From contig NC_088301.1 of NCBI RefSeq assembly GCF_032854445.1, forward strand, positions 17,506,018 through 17,570,017: a stretch of 64,000 nucleotides of DNA, read 5' to 3'. The stretch is from Liolophura sinensis. Lineage: Eukaryota; Mollusca; Polyplacophora; Chitonida; Chitonidae. Position 1 is the first letter of the stretch. The number at the start of each line of letters is the position of its first letter. A program made the position numbers and the translations under genes. Shown in pieces: positions 1 through 26,230 of this stretch. The notes under the pieces are model-generated. The model had not been told where the DNA came from, ran no database searches, and saw only the letters and a list, made by a program, of their open reading frames with translations.

Positions 1-564
1 TTGCAGTGTTAGAGCACTGTATATTATTAGTTACGTGGTTACTCAGTGATAGGATACGCAGATATATGGTGTCAATAATCCTCATATTGGGGGGAGACGC
101 CAAGGGTAACGAATTTATCCTGCAAAGACCCATTAATTCAATGCAGAAGACCGATGTATAGTTGAATGGCTTGAGCAGCGTGACCATAAGATAACCCAAG
201 AAAGGGAGATAGCCTACTCACAAGACATTTGACTTCGTCTGCTGGATTCGAGAATATATCTGTACCCCGCGTGGCCGTTACTGTCCAATGAAAAGCAGAG
301 TATTTGTCTCATGCCAGATACTATAACATGCAGGTTAAACCAAAAGTTAAGCGAGCCTTGGTTATAAGGTGTACGTTGACTTTGATTCTATTTAGTCATA
401 TAACCCTGAAGGGTAAAACGAGACTGCTATGCGTTTGCGTGAGGCAGTTGTTTACAGTCCATTTGTTGAACGGGCGACCTAAGCCCTATGCCCTCCTAGA
501 TATTAATAGCATACATTTGTCAACCCCCTGTATCAAAAAGGTAAGTATATTGGTGGGTATGTTA

Positions 565-3500
565 TCCCTCAGTGGTGTATGACTACACAAAATACAAGAC
601 AAACTTCACCTTATCAATAAGGCTTGCATGATGTTTAGATTCTATTACGTAATACCATTGAGGGATCCCTTAAACTTCAAGGCCTCTGCGACTGAAACCC
701 AAGAAAAAACATCAGAACTGATTCAGAATTTCATCCTTCATTTGTATTTATTTAGACAGAGTATTAAATCTAGCAAGGTTTGTTCTCTTACGTACAGGTT
801 TACAATTACGTTAACATAGCATTTGCTTATTCTGTGGTGTCCTTCTTAATGATTTGTTATAATAGAAATGACGACCAGCCCGCTGTTTCCATAATTCTTT
901 TAATAGGTGCTGCACAAGAGTTGGCCTTTAAAACGTCTTTATTCAAATGAGGTTTAACATAACCGATGAATAGTTTGGTTTCACTCTTTCTAGGACTGTT
1001 GGTTAGCTCAGTATATTCCGCCAACACCGTACGTACACAAAGTCGCCTATCTGCTGAATAGGCCTTAACTCCTATATTTGGAGGATAATATCCAGGTCTG
1101 CTCTGCTTCCGAAACAGTGAAACTAAAAGTAAACGTGCATATTTTTAATGTCTAATAAATGAAGAGTTTGACCTCTAGTCGCAGTCACCAGAACAATTAA
1201 CATTGCCGTCTTAATGGTGAGAACTTCTAGTGAAATAAATTTAACTGGCGATAAAGTTTTAATGAGCAATAACACTTCACTGACATCCCATATTTCAGAA
1301 TATCTTGGGCTAGGAGGCTGCAGATTGAAAATGGCCTTCATAGATTTTATTACTGAAGGGTGTACTCCGGCTGTGTGAACTTTACAAATCGGCGTCACAT
1401 ACAATAATGAACACCTTGCAGTATTTACGGTATTATACCCCAAACGTTTATCAAACAAACCAGTCAGAATATCCCAAACTACAGAGATATCTGCTGATAC
1501 CGAACTTGTTTGTTGCCTATCGCAATTACCAGCCCATCTGTACGCGTAGCTGTTGTACACGTAGCTGAGTCCCTGGCTTCCAGGGAGGGGGAGGATGGTA
1601 TCGGCAGCGCGTGTCGCAACGTTCTAGTTTTGAATAGATATCCTGACAGTCTGCACGCTAAGAGTTTCAGTTTCCCCCAAAAAGGCTGCGGGGCTGAGCT
1701 GTGAGGGAAAGTCAGTAGATCCGACCTTTGATGACGTAGCAATGGCACTGCTGTCCGCATGCGTAGTAAGAGAGAAAAGCAGGTTTGGGTCCGCCAGGCC
1801 GGCGTTATGAAGATACCGATCGCTCCATCTTCCCTGCTCTTTTGAAGACACACTGGAATGAGGCTGAAAGGTGGCAGCATGAGAATCCCTTCGCCAAGAG
1901 ACATACTTGTCTACTTTAGCATTGAGACCAGATGGAAACAAATTGATCTCTGGCTTCCTAAAATACAGTCCCTTAACCCTCCAGAGGAGCTCCTTTTTCA
2001 TCTCTCCTGTAATTTCCACCAAAACGTCATAATCATCCTAAATGACATTGAGGGTATTTATTTTGCTTCTTTCTAAACATCTTTTCTGTAACGGACCATA
2101 CTGAACCCCAGAACAACAAGACACAATTGTACTGATGAGATTTGCTATATCTCGAATTTTTGTTCTTTTATGGATGAGCAATGAAGGGCATCTATCCATC
2201 AAAATGTCTGCCTTTCCTTTTGTCATTGTAGCTTCCATTTTACTGTATCAGTATGGAAATCTAAATGGTTAATTTGTAAGCTCGGCTTTAAGCATGATTT
2301 TTCAACATTGGTAGTAAATTATTGAAATTCAAGGAAATCAACAGGTTTCTTTTCAAATTTTGCCGTAACTTATCCAGCGAAACTGCCCATAGCATGCTGT
2401 CATCAATATAACCAGATATGCAAAAAATTTGCGTTCATGAGCTTAGTATACTTCCTTGGGGCAAGCCAATTGGTAAACCACTGAAACTGATTTTCCCAGG
2501 AAAACCTCAAATATTTTTAAAAGCCATTTCTTACTGGCACACTACATTAAGCTTCTTTTTTATATATGGATGGCATATAACACTGGTGTTAAACGTTTAA
2601 CCATTACTTCAAACGTTTCCATTTTAAAATGGTGATATTCGACATGGTGATTTAAGTTTATCAGATTAAGTATTAGCTGAAAAAGGCCCACTCTTCTTGG
2701 GTTTGGAGAATATGGGTGAAGTAAACTCGCCTGTGCACTCATCAGCTTTTTCTAGGACTTCATTCTGCACAAGTTTCTATGCTCACCTGCTTTTGTTCAG
2801 CAGCATTTACTAGTTTTTCAGAAGGCATATGTAACTGACAAGGTGGAGAGCAAAATTCAGTAGTCAAACGACAGACAGTTTCCATGATACTTTCATCTGA
2901 AATTATTTGTCTCCAATTACTGATATAATGTGTTACACGACCTGCCTTAATAGATTGCTTATTTCCAACAAATTGATCAACACCTTCGTTCAACGTGGTT
3001 AACGAGACTGTCCTCTGACCAGGCCATGGAAGACCATCCTCTAAACACCATGCCTCCTCTTCCACGAACCCGTCCACGATTTCGTAGGCTAACAGCCACC
3101 AGATTGACATGTTGTATGCGTTCTACCCTTTTCTCCAATTCACTCCCAAATAAAAAATTCGGAATTAGCAACTGAGGCTGAACATAAACGCTGGTAGACT
3201 GGACTCAGTTCAAGCTTCATAAACTCACGTCGTGGAAGACATAAATTATGAAATCCGTGTCCCAGTAAGCAATTGCATTTGTCCCCATGTCCAGCAAGAT
3301 GCTTGCAGACTCTCATTTCAATTTTACGACCTTATCATATTTCTGAATAAGGCAATTCCCTGCTTTAGCAGAAGTCTATGTTACTTAAAGCTTGCTATCC
3401 ATTATTTGAGTAGCGCTTTGAGAATGTCCCATATTAGTTGGTTTAAACGGACACAATTTTCTGGTCTCAAGATGGATTTAGTTAAGTCTTTATAATGCTA

Positions 3501-4078
3501 ATCCACCTTTTCATTTTGAAATAATCCACTGAGTTTCTGAGTCTCGGCATATTCATAATCATAGTCAGACCACATGATGGCAACTTTACGGCCGATTTCA
3601 GTCTGACTAGTCAAAGTCTCAGTCATCATTTTACTAGTTTCCCTCCTCTTTTTGTTTTATAGGTTATTTTTTTCTTTTCTTTGGGAGGTTTAGATTTCCC
3701 TTTACAATGTTTTTGCACTAAAACTGAACCACCGCGTGGTTCAGGACAGTGTTGACCTACTTTCTTGTCTTGCAATGGCTGCATGCCATGTTGACTCGTT
3801 GGCCCACCGCGTGACTCAACATCCAGCATAAAACCTTGTTTCAGATCTTCTTTTACAGAATCTGGCACATTTTGGTTAACTACTGCTTCTGTAGAACTAT
3901 CCTCGCCGGACCTAGTAGTTCTAAGTTTCGGATTTTCACCAACCATAGCTGGTTCTAACACGTACTTTGTCCTTAACACGGAGGATATCACAGGACACAA
4001 CTGCCCACGACAAACACGTTCTTAGCACTGGTTCACGCATGCATACAGCAATCTCGTGGGGTCCCTCAGAGGTATGAC
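565..4078 (-). mobile_element. DIRS-type tyrosine-recombinase retroelement relic (block 1)
   Basis: Read on the minus strand from 4078 down. A gag-like stretch at 3626-4000 comes first. RT start motif AGRVTHYISNW..I lies in 2760-3110, then an RT segment with YIDD at 2410-2399. The RNaseH end (KPEINLFPSGLNAKVDKYVSWRRD, in two pieces; PPFSLIPVCLQK; LKLLACRLSG) lies at 1479-2022. Tyrosine-recombinase text (PPSPRYSEIWDV, LLIKTLSPVKFISLEVL, LHLLDIKNM) lies at 1123-1310. The order gag, RT-RH, YR is that of DIRS elements. Many stops and shifts show it is dead. Short direct copies of TCCCTCAG.GGT..ATGAC at 565-583 and 4062-4078 may be terminal repeats. It lies antisense in the intron before the gene A TM exon. 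Confidence 0.75.
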
Positions 4079-4543
4079 GTAAGAGAACTTTGTTTTGGTC
4101 GGCTCTCAGTTGTGTGACTGTATGGTACCCAGTTCATTATTTCAACTAATCTATGACTTCAATTGACCACACCAACTTGTGAACATAACTGTTTAAGGAC
4201 AAGTGAAAAGGTCAGTCGTTGAGAAATAGTTATATGCTTAGTTTAAAGGAGTAACCATAGTGAACACATGTTTGGCAAATCATCTTGACCTATACCATCA
4301 ATGTGGTTATGGTAAGGTTACAATCCACAATCACCAAACACAAGGCCTCGCTCAGTGGTATTATACTGACACCGGACCAACAAGTAATTGGTTTATTTGT
4401 CAAGCGGGGTTATACCAACGTATCTCGACTATAGTATGCCTGTTGTCAAGGTCGTGCCAAAGTAAGGATACACTAGCAGTAGACAGAACTCCTTGAGATG
4501 ATAAGTATTAAGGGTTTTCTGGTATTTCCTGTTTTCACTTCAG

Positions 4544-18419
<13,876 letters not shown>

Positions 18420-18799
18420 AAATCATCTGTCCCGTTCTTACCGTGGTGTGTGGAAACAACATAGCCTGTGACTTATATATATCCATCCGCTGGGAATCTA
18501 AGGATCCAGTTCTGGAAATCACGAATGAAGATCCCGACTCTTTGTTCATTTTGAAAGGACTGGCTAGATTTTATACTATAAGCATAGTCTCTCCAAATCG
18601 CATACAGTTGATTTTGTTGTCTTGAAGGTGTGTGATAACTATTGTAATTGCATGTAAGCATGTAAACCCAGAAGCACAGATAATATCAGCTGTACGTGTA
18701 GATTCAGAAGTACATGTAATTCAAGAAGTACGTTTAAATGGAGAGGGTTATGCCCACATGTATATGTACTGTTAATCTTTTTAGTATTCTTTTGTCTGC

Positions 18800-19190
18800 C
18801 AGCTTCAACCGATTTTCGCGGCTTGCATTCACAAATTGCATTGGATTTTCACCTGAAAATTTTCGCTTTTTTATTCTCCTCTAAAACATGACCAAACTGC
18901 ATCGTAACGCGTTCGTTTATAAATAAGAATACGCGTAATTAAAATACCCCAAGGAAATGTAGGAAATCATTTTTCACACGCGAATCATTCAGTCATGGGA
19001 TGGTTTTAGTACCGCTGACTTGATAGGATGCATTTGTTTATTGGCTTGTGTATACAAATTCCACGGGTATCGGCCTAAAACTTTTTCTCGTTTTTCCTGA
19101 TGTTCTAAGACATGACCAGAACGCGTCGTAACATTAGTTCACCAATGGCAATGCCTCAAATAGCTCCAAATCAGCCGTTTCGTTGTAGAA
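18800..19190 (+). repeat. Two-unit repeat of about 222 bases, block 1
   Basis: aacatgaccaaactgcatcg (about 18888) recurs as gacatgaccagaacgcgtcg (about 19110), and ggcttgcattcacaaattgc as ggcttgtgtatacaaattcc, with constant offset. Present again at 61095-61490. Confidence 0.6.
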
Positions 19191-19744
19191 TGCTTAAATG
19201 CGCATTGGATCATATAAAAAAATGTGTTATATAAAACGAGCGTGATATACTGCTTTAAATATGTATGTTCTGCAGGCAATTACGGCCTCAATAATATTTT
19301 CTTTACTACGTATTACAGACGATTTTTGTGTTCCTTTTAATGATTTGTGTGTGTGACTATGTTTCTGAGTTGTGGAACACATGTACCTATAGTAAACAGC
19401 AACATGTAGAATCAGTAAGATCCGAGGTCCAGCAAAGTATAAACAGAGATTGCATCCATCTAACGTAGAAGATCATCATATATCCGTATGTGAACACCAA
19501 AGGTAAACCTTCTTTATGCAGGTCTATGCAAGTTTCTACAAAGAAGAACTGTTAAATACTAGAAATAAAAGGGTGCGGGGACAAGTATAGGGAGGCTCTG
19601 TCCTAAAGTTTTTGTGCAAACTTATAAAACTGAATTCACAGGCGTAGGTTATTGATGACGCTATCTTCACATGACTTTGAATTATTATCATAGGAGAAAC
19701 TGTTTTACTTTAAATATTTAACATGAAGTCAAGTCATTAATGTG

Positions 19745-20075
19745 TAAATGTTTTCTTTACTATTTTGACACAATTGTGAACTGTTTTCCGAATATTATAA
19801 GCTCGTGTGTTTTTTTCAAGACACTGTCACGTTACATCACCTCATACAATACAGATGGGCTTTTGTTTTACATGAACTTCTCGTTTTTTCCTTTTAATTA
19901 CAAACTGTGTGAACTGTTTTGTCAATATTATACCCTTCTGTATTTCTTTACGAGGCTGTCACGTTACATCACCTCGTGTAATACAACGGAGCTTTTATTT
20001 TGCATGAACTTTTTCGTTTTAATCTTTGATTACGAACTGTGTGTTTATTTGAATAGTTTAGAGTCAAATCAAATC
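19745..20075 (+). repeat. About 130-base tandem repeat, block 1
   Basis: Two and a half units containing gtcacgttacatcacctc, atgaacttctcgttttt and caaactgtgtgaactgtttt. It lies 1.3 kb past gene A. The long ORF here is repeat-derived. Confidence 0.75.
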
Positions 20076-20160
20076 CTTTGGCCCGATATACATACGTCCT
20101 CTAAAACCTGTCTTCTGATATGTCTATAAAGACATCGTCTCATGCGTTGGCGGACGAATT

Positions 20161-20430
20161 GGGTGGCCCGATAGTTAGGGCGTCCTATTCGAAGTCGGGA
20201 GACGTGGGATCAAAGCCGGGTCGTGTAAGACCCAAAATAACTTTAAAAATAGTACATGTGCCTGCCTCGCTTGACGCTCAGTGCTGAGAGGTTTAGGCAA
20301 GGAAACATGTTTAAATGGCATCTATAACGAGTGGGGTGTCATGTCTGGTATTTTCGGTATGATACTTCTGTGGAGGCAGCACTTGGGCGGCATGGACTCG
20401 TCCTGCCACCAAAACACACTATATGTGCTT
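20161..20430 (+). mobile_element. Second SINE-like family, copy in block 1
   Basis: tRNA-like head ggtggcccgatagttagggc (box A-like TAGTTAGGGCG) and gggatcaaagcc (box B-like), then body with cgcttgacgctcagtgctga and ggcggcatggactcgtcctg. Related copies at 62511 and 38431. Confidence 0.6.
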
Positions 20431-21424
20431 AAACCTGATTTACATGTAGCCTTCATACAACTGAAACCGTGTCTTAGGCGGCTTCCATCCCCGCAGATTT
20501 TGTACCCCAGATATTCTATATTGCCTTTCTTTCATTCCTGCGTAAAACAGATTTCTACAGATAAACAAGGCATTCTCGGACATGCTCCCTTTCCATTGAT
20601 TTCGTGTAATTGTTTTTTAAATGTGACGACAAGACAGCAATTTGAAGAATTCTTGACCACTCACTTAATCGCCTTTTAAAGCATGCAGTGTGGGGGTTAT
20701 TTCTCCACAGTGCACAGACATCTGTTGTATTAAATTACGACCTAAGTGGTTTAATTTCCTCCAAGTGGATTTTAAAAAAGTCAGAACGTTTATTCTGGCT
20801 TTTCAGATAAGCTTACAAAACTAAAACCTGTCTTGATTTAGGTCTACAACTGATTTAAGCCGCTTTAACTCAGGAACTTGCCATTTGTCATTGTCTGAGG
20901 TTCCATCTGACCACAGCTTACGCCTAAAACCACCTTTGAAACGTGAGAGTGAAGTCAAAGAAGGCCTATGAGGCCTAACAGATGGTGCCATAAACTGTCA
21001 GTCACTTCTATTTAAGCATTTTAAGCAAGTCAGAATAATAATCCCAACGGAAATAAATTGACAAGAGACTGGAATTTACCGTTTGCGGCGAACTATCACC
21101 TTACTGTCGTCGCTTAACTGGCGTTGTATAATCATTTTATATCGTAACTATAATTTTGTGGAGGAAACTGAGAGGTTATACCGATGCTCACAATTCTCAG
21201 CACGTATGGAGATGGAGGAGTTACAAAACCAGAATAATACAGCATTTAAGACATTATTGTCCTATTGGCCCGTTCTGTTTATGATTTTTGGACGTGAATT
21301 GTTTTATTATCAAATATATTGTGCCTCCCCTTCCCCCGCATTAATTACTGTATATTGGAGGAGGGGACGCTGTTAATCACCCACACCCTTACACACCCCA
21401 TGCGCATTCCTCCTGTCCCAAATT

Positions 21425-21660
21425 AACATTTAATCGAAAATTATCGATATTGCTTACTTATTTTCCGATATTGCTAATCCATTTACCGATATCGATAATT
21501 CATTCATCAACATTTATAATTTATTATAGATATGAATACATGTAAATGATTTCTCGATATCGATAAATGAGTTACCGATATCGATAAGTCGCTGCCTGTT
21601 ATTCATATTGATAAATCTTTTATTGATTTTGATAGATGAATTAGTTGTATCCATAAATAG
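21425..21660. repeat. ATCGAT-rich degenerate repeat, block 1
   Basis: Repeated gatatcgataa/t cores separated by attcat/aatgaatta spacers, with several palindromic TATCGATA-like sites. Function unknown. Confidence 0.6.
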
Positions 21661-22229
21661 TGTTACTCGTTGGCTTCAATTGAAATCACTGTTCCTTTTT
21701 AAGGATAAGGCAAAAGATCTGTATTTGCAAATCTACCACAGGGTCATGTCCGTCTCACCTTAGTTGGTGATTTAATGCAGTAGGCCGTGTTGGGTTCAGA
21801 ATGGGAACACGGCAGTATATTTACTAACTGACATGTAAACACTTGGCAAATTTCATTCGTTTTACTCGCTTCCGTTAATCGTTTTAAAATTCCGGTTAAA
21901 ATATTACGAGATGTCTGGAAGGAGTAATAATTATCAGTGGGCTAAAAGTCGGAATTATAGATATCGATGAAAACCAATTGATCACGATATGCATGCACCA
22001 AATTTAGAGAAAACATGGAGATTATTTGTCTCGTTTACTAATACGTCGTTAGTTACAGAACCAACACCCAAGTAAAAGCTCGCTTAAATCCATGGACACT
22101 TTCCCCTGGGACCGTCTTTACATGTAACAAAGTTAGTGATGTCAGCACACCTCAAATTTGTACAGCATTCCTAGCAACTTCGGCCGGGTTACACCTACTA
22201 AAGCCTACACCTTCGATATTTCACTATAT

Positions 22230-22372
22230 TTTATTTTATTTATTTATTTGATTGGAGTTTTTACTCAAGATAATTTCACTTATACGACGGCGGCCAGCAT
22301 TATGGCCGGAGAAAACAGGGAAGAGCCCGGTGGAAACCCACGACCATCCGCAGGTTGCTGGCAGACCTTCTC
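22230..22372 (-). mobile_element. SINE, 5'-truncated
   Basis: Tail plus body to gcaggttgctggcagacctt; tRNA head missing. In the A-B spacer. Confidence 0.8.
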
Positions 22373-22924
22373 CACTATGTGGCTCAACACCAATTCCCTA
22401 TCTGTCAATAAGGTAGTCTCAGATGAGCGAAATCAACAGAAGGGAGATTGCAATTTTGCTAAGCAAAACGTATAAATTTTACTGTAAAAAAGTTTTGTGA
22501 CCATGGTTATCTGTAGATGTTATATAAGGTAAATATCACACACAAGGGACTTAACACAGACGATGCACACAGAAGCATACAGCAAATGGTGGTTGACATA
22601 CGATTGCAGGGCGCTTTTCATAATTTACGTATTTGCCATTCTCCTAAGTGTGTAACTCGGGTTCGACTTTGAACAGAAGTTTTACAACAACGAAAGCATG
22701 TATAACCAATGACACTGATACACAACTCTGTCTCGTCTGACGTCCTCAGTCTATCTGTGGCAAGTAGTTATGAGAAGAACTTTTTGTTATCGTTGAGATA
22801 CCTGAAGGAACATGTGTAGCTGATCAGGGAGGAACTTTACATCTTCACGGGTTCAGCTTAATGAAAACTTTATATCTTGTGAGAATTCCCTCTGTGTGGT
22901 AAATTGCATCAGGTGAGAATTAGA

Positions 22925-23122
22925 CTTATTTATTTATTTTATTTTATTGGTGATTACGCCGTAGTCAAACCGGGCACATCCAGGGGGAAACCCACGACCA
23001 TCCGCAGTTTGAAGCCAGGCCTTCCCACTTATGGCTGGATAGGAAACCAGCAAGGGGTGGACCATAAACTCACAGAACTCATGGCCATCACGCTGCGCTA
23101 ACCAACTGAGCCACGGAGGTTC
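22925..23122 (-). mobile_element. SINE with internal deletion
   Basis: Tail, body lacking the 'tatacgacggcggccagc' segment, then box B and box A complements ending ctaaccaactgagccacgga. Lies just upstream of the decayed leader exon. Confidence 0.8.
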
Positions 23123-23173
23123 CTTATGGGATATACACTGACCTTATAACTGAAGAGGGATTGCCTTTTAGAC

Positions 23174-23234
23174 ATGGAGGATCATGGGAAACAGATAAGC
23201 GGTGCTCTTCGCTTTGTGATGGGAATAACATTTG
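23174..23234 (+). pseudogene. Decayed duplicate leader exon
   Basis: Reads MEDHGKQISGALRFVMGITF, collinear with the gene B leader at 31849 (same length, 61 bases, phase 1 end). The donor position is ctaact where gene B has gtaagt, so the GT is lost. The hydrophobic core also carries an Arg and an extra His near the start. Flanking sequence on both sides matches the gene B leader region, so this is a duplicated first exon that can no longer splice normally. A cryptic donor cannot be excluded. Confidence 0.65.
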
Positions 23235-24420
23235 CTAACTATTCTACTTCATGGAAAACGTGTTTGTTCAACATTTTTCATTGCGGAAAACAGACACTAG
23301 TCTTGTGTAATGCTTGCCTCTTAATTAGAAAACTAATTAGAAAGTGTAACTGGCACAGTCATTCTGCTGACAGATAAGGAAATAAATGTTATTAACCGTT
23401 GTCTCCGCCTTAGACTTTAGAATGACATTTATTCATTCCACTTTATTTATACACTGCTGTCTGCTTAAACAGGGGCAGGTAACAGAGTTATACATCTACT
23501 TCATAAAACGCACGGATGATATTCTAAAATGTGTCCAGCTTATACTCTGAGGTGTTTGTTTAGGGTACATCGTCCCCTTTGACAGTCCTTTTGCTAGACT
23601 TCACGGTTCCGATATACTTACATTGCTAACTCACTGCATGGTTGTCCATTCTGAGGGCTTCATAGTTTAATATTTACATGAAGCTAGAAATTCGTGCATG
23701 TATTAGCTTGTCTTGGCATGAGTTAACGGGTGTGGAAACAGGTTTTGTGATTATCAGCGATGGGGACTAGTTTGGGACTGATTGGTGTGCAAATGCCAGA
23801 TCTGCCGACAACAAAAGAACATATGTAAGATAGCAGGAAATGTAGCTACAGTTATTCAGAAAAAAAACATTTTAGCTTATTAATCACGATGTTTATGGTT
23901 TTTCCAAACACCTGTGATAATTTGGACAGAAGGAGAGTTATGAAACCAATATACCGGACATAGGCTATAGTTGAGACACCAAATGATAAACACAGCATAT
24001 GTATATGGGGCATTGGCTTTCAAGTCACCGGTAAGGACACTTTTATGCTTAAATTCCTCGTAGTCAAAACATCTATTCCTAATCACAGACTCGGAATGTC
24101 GTTATTTTAACCTGATACCTGGTTCTCTCTCCCTGTACATCGTGGGTTCATCTTCTGTTTGTTTTGAACTTTTTTCTTCGATCCTTACCAGAAACTAGAT
24201 GATTAGAAGCTTGGATCTAAACGTTTTCCAGGTGCTGCCAAACTGTTAAAAAAGTCCTGTATGTTTTGTTGTAAAACTTGCTGCCTATTTTACCTACGGT
24301 GCATTTTTTATAGATAAACTGTTACAGCTCTGGTCTGACAGTACACATTTACAGCCGATTGTGTAGTTACATATAAAAACAAGGTGTTGTTAAGTACAGG
24401 GCCGTGTTGTGTTTCCCCAG

Positions 24421-25039
24421 CTGTATTGCTGTAAGGGTGGGGACCCCAGTCACATGTACACCAGTGTGTACACCAGGACGTAGTTTTAAAAGCCCCCCTG
24501 GGTGAGTGAGGCGAGGATCCGTCCCACTTTCGTTACCTCAAGCCAGCTTTTGTGTCAGAATAAGATAGGGCTTATGTGTTTGAAAAACTGTACAATCGGC
24601 CGTGTTAATGCCATCTGTTACTGCTTTAGGTCATGCTGAAGTAGTGAAAAAAATTCCAGCACAACCATTTTGAAATTCGCCTGCAACAAAGACACAGAAG
24701 CCAGCTCTCATGTTCCTACACTACCGTTTACCATACGAACCATACACACGAAATAGGTCAACTTGGATTGAGAAAGGTAAACATTGACTTCATCAATTTA
24801 TCAGGTAGAAGGAAAATCACCAGCCACCAAACGCTGGCCTTCCTCAGTAAACACTACAAAAGTGACTAAAATGTGCCCGAAGTCCTAACCTGTGTTATAG
24901 AGATTTCCTTGCTCAATATTGCTGGCCGCTGTCGTATAAGTGAGGCATTCTGGTTTACACAGGTAAATTAAAGATTAAAAGTGGTTATATTTTTATACTT
25001 CGGGGGGGAAATCGGCGTCTTTCAAGTGGTGTTTTCAAG
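24421..25039. other. Spacer, nothing coding seen
   Basis: Unique sequence with only a SINE fragment at 24917-24955. Confidence 0.4.
24917..24955 (+). mobile_element. SINE fragment
   Basis: Short piece reading attgctggccgctgtcgtat, then aagtgaggcattct, matching the 3' body of the SINE. Confidence 0.5.
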
Positions 25040-26230
25040 CTGATTCAACATACCACGTCTGGACACTGTCACAAGAAATATTGCCATTGGAAGACTTCGT
25101 CCATTTCTAGGCGTCTACACGTCAGCCAGAGCACGATTTCACGGCTTGCTGCCCACTACAACAATACTGGGACAACAAATGACCGTCGGTGTTCAGGTCG
25201 ACCACGAGTCACTACAGCAGCCCAAGATGGCTACATAAGGGTCCTCCATTTGCGTGACCGTTGTGCTACAGCTGAAAGCACAGCAGCCAGCATTCCGGGA
25301 CTGAGGAGGATATCAGGTCAGACAGTGCGGAACAGGCTGAGGGAACATGGACTGAGAGCCAGGAGACCCTATGTTGGGATCGTGCTGCGTCCTCACCATC
25401 GCGCCAATCGCCTCCGATGGTGTAACAACGTGACTGCATGGAATCTACGCAACTGGTGACGCATTTGGTTCAGTGATGAGTCCAGATTCCTATTGCAGAG
25501 ACGTGATGGTAGAAACCGGGTTTACAGACGTGCTCACGAACGTTATGCCCCTAACTGCGTACGCCCAGTGGACAGATTTGGTGGAGGGAGTGTGATGATG
25601 TGGGCAGCAATATCGTATAGTGGTCGTATAAATCTTGTCCACGTTCAGGGAAATCTTACGGCCGCACGCTACCGAGACACCATCCTGCAGCCACACCTCT
25701 TACCTGTCATTGACGTTCAGCGGGAGTTGTTCCAGCAGGACAACTCCAGACCGCACACGGCACGTGTCACAAGGGACTTCCTCGCCGAAAACAATGTAAA
25801 TGTGCTACCCTGGCCGTCCCGTTCCCCGGATCTAAACCCAATTGAGCATCTGTGGGATGAACTTGATCGACGTCTACGCCAACGTCAACCTCAACCCCAA
25901 ACGCTTCAAAAGCAAGTTGCATGTTTGCAGGAGGAGTGGCAGAACATTCCCCAGGCCTCTATCCAGCGTCTCATCCAGTCCATGACAAGGCGTGTCAGAA
26001 CTGTTATTCGTGCCCGTGGTGGTCACAACAGATACTGACATTCCACTCAAGTGGGAGACTCATTGTGAGTGTCTTACCTCAAGTTGATGGCCTTGTTGTC
26101 TAGATATGGACCCTTCCTTAATCTGTGTAAAAAACATTTGCAGAATAGCAATTCTTATTTAGTTATGCATAATTGAAAAGACTGCAACACCTCCGCAAAA
26201 AACCGGGTTATGCGTTTCTTTTTTTGGATA
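25040..26230 (+). mobile_element. Tc1/mariner transposon relic
   Basis: Holds a Tc1-type transposase followed by a 3' segment to the A/T-rich end near 26230. The 3' end reads gcgtttctttttttggatagta, typical of a Tc1-like inverted repeat, but no matching inverted copy is visible upstream of the transposase, so the 5' end looks truncated. The unit sits in the spacer between genes A and B and is single copy in the window. Confidence 0.75.
25110..26038 (+). pseudogene. Tc1-like DD34E transposase, one internal stop
   Basis: Frame-consistent translation runs from HVSQSTISRLAAHY (helix-turn-helix, about 25120) through GRPRVTTAAQDGYIR, PGLRRISGQTVRNRL and RRPYVGIVLRPHHR to IWFSDESRFLLQR (first Asp), FQQDNSRPHTARV (second Asp) and PDLNPIEHLWDEL (Glu). 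Thirty-four residues separate the second Asp and the Glu, so DD34E. It ends RARGGHNRY then TGA at 26036-26038. A single TGA at 25457-25459 splits it between NW and RIWFS, and the N-terminus before 25110 seems frameshifted. All catalytic residues are present, so this is a fairly young but dead copy. Confidence 0.88.

Larger units (their letters stand above)
18420..22229 (+). other. Gene A 3' flank and start of spacer
   Basis: Contains the repeats listed separately. An AATAAA in gaaataaaaggg near 19562 is a possible polyadenylation signal but is far from the stop. No additional gene recognised. Confidence 0.4.
22540..24420 (+). repeat. Local duplication of leader region, upstream copy
   Basis: Matches 31260-33560 in order: tatttgccattctcctaagt (22670/31378), leader ATG (23174/31849), tggggactagtttgggac (23760/32310), a chloride of small blocks to gtgtagttacat (24360/33490). 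Offset about 8.7 kb. Confidence 0.75.

Noticed and set aside
19740-20129. 129-residue ORF
   Set aside because: Built from a 130-base tandem repeat; no domain sense, and the block 2 version is broken.
20281-20679. 132-residue ORF past gene A
   Set aside because: Overlaps the second SINE-like body and is not kept in block 2.
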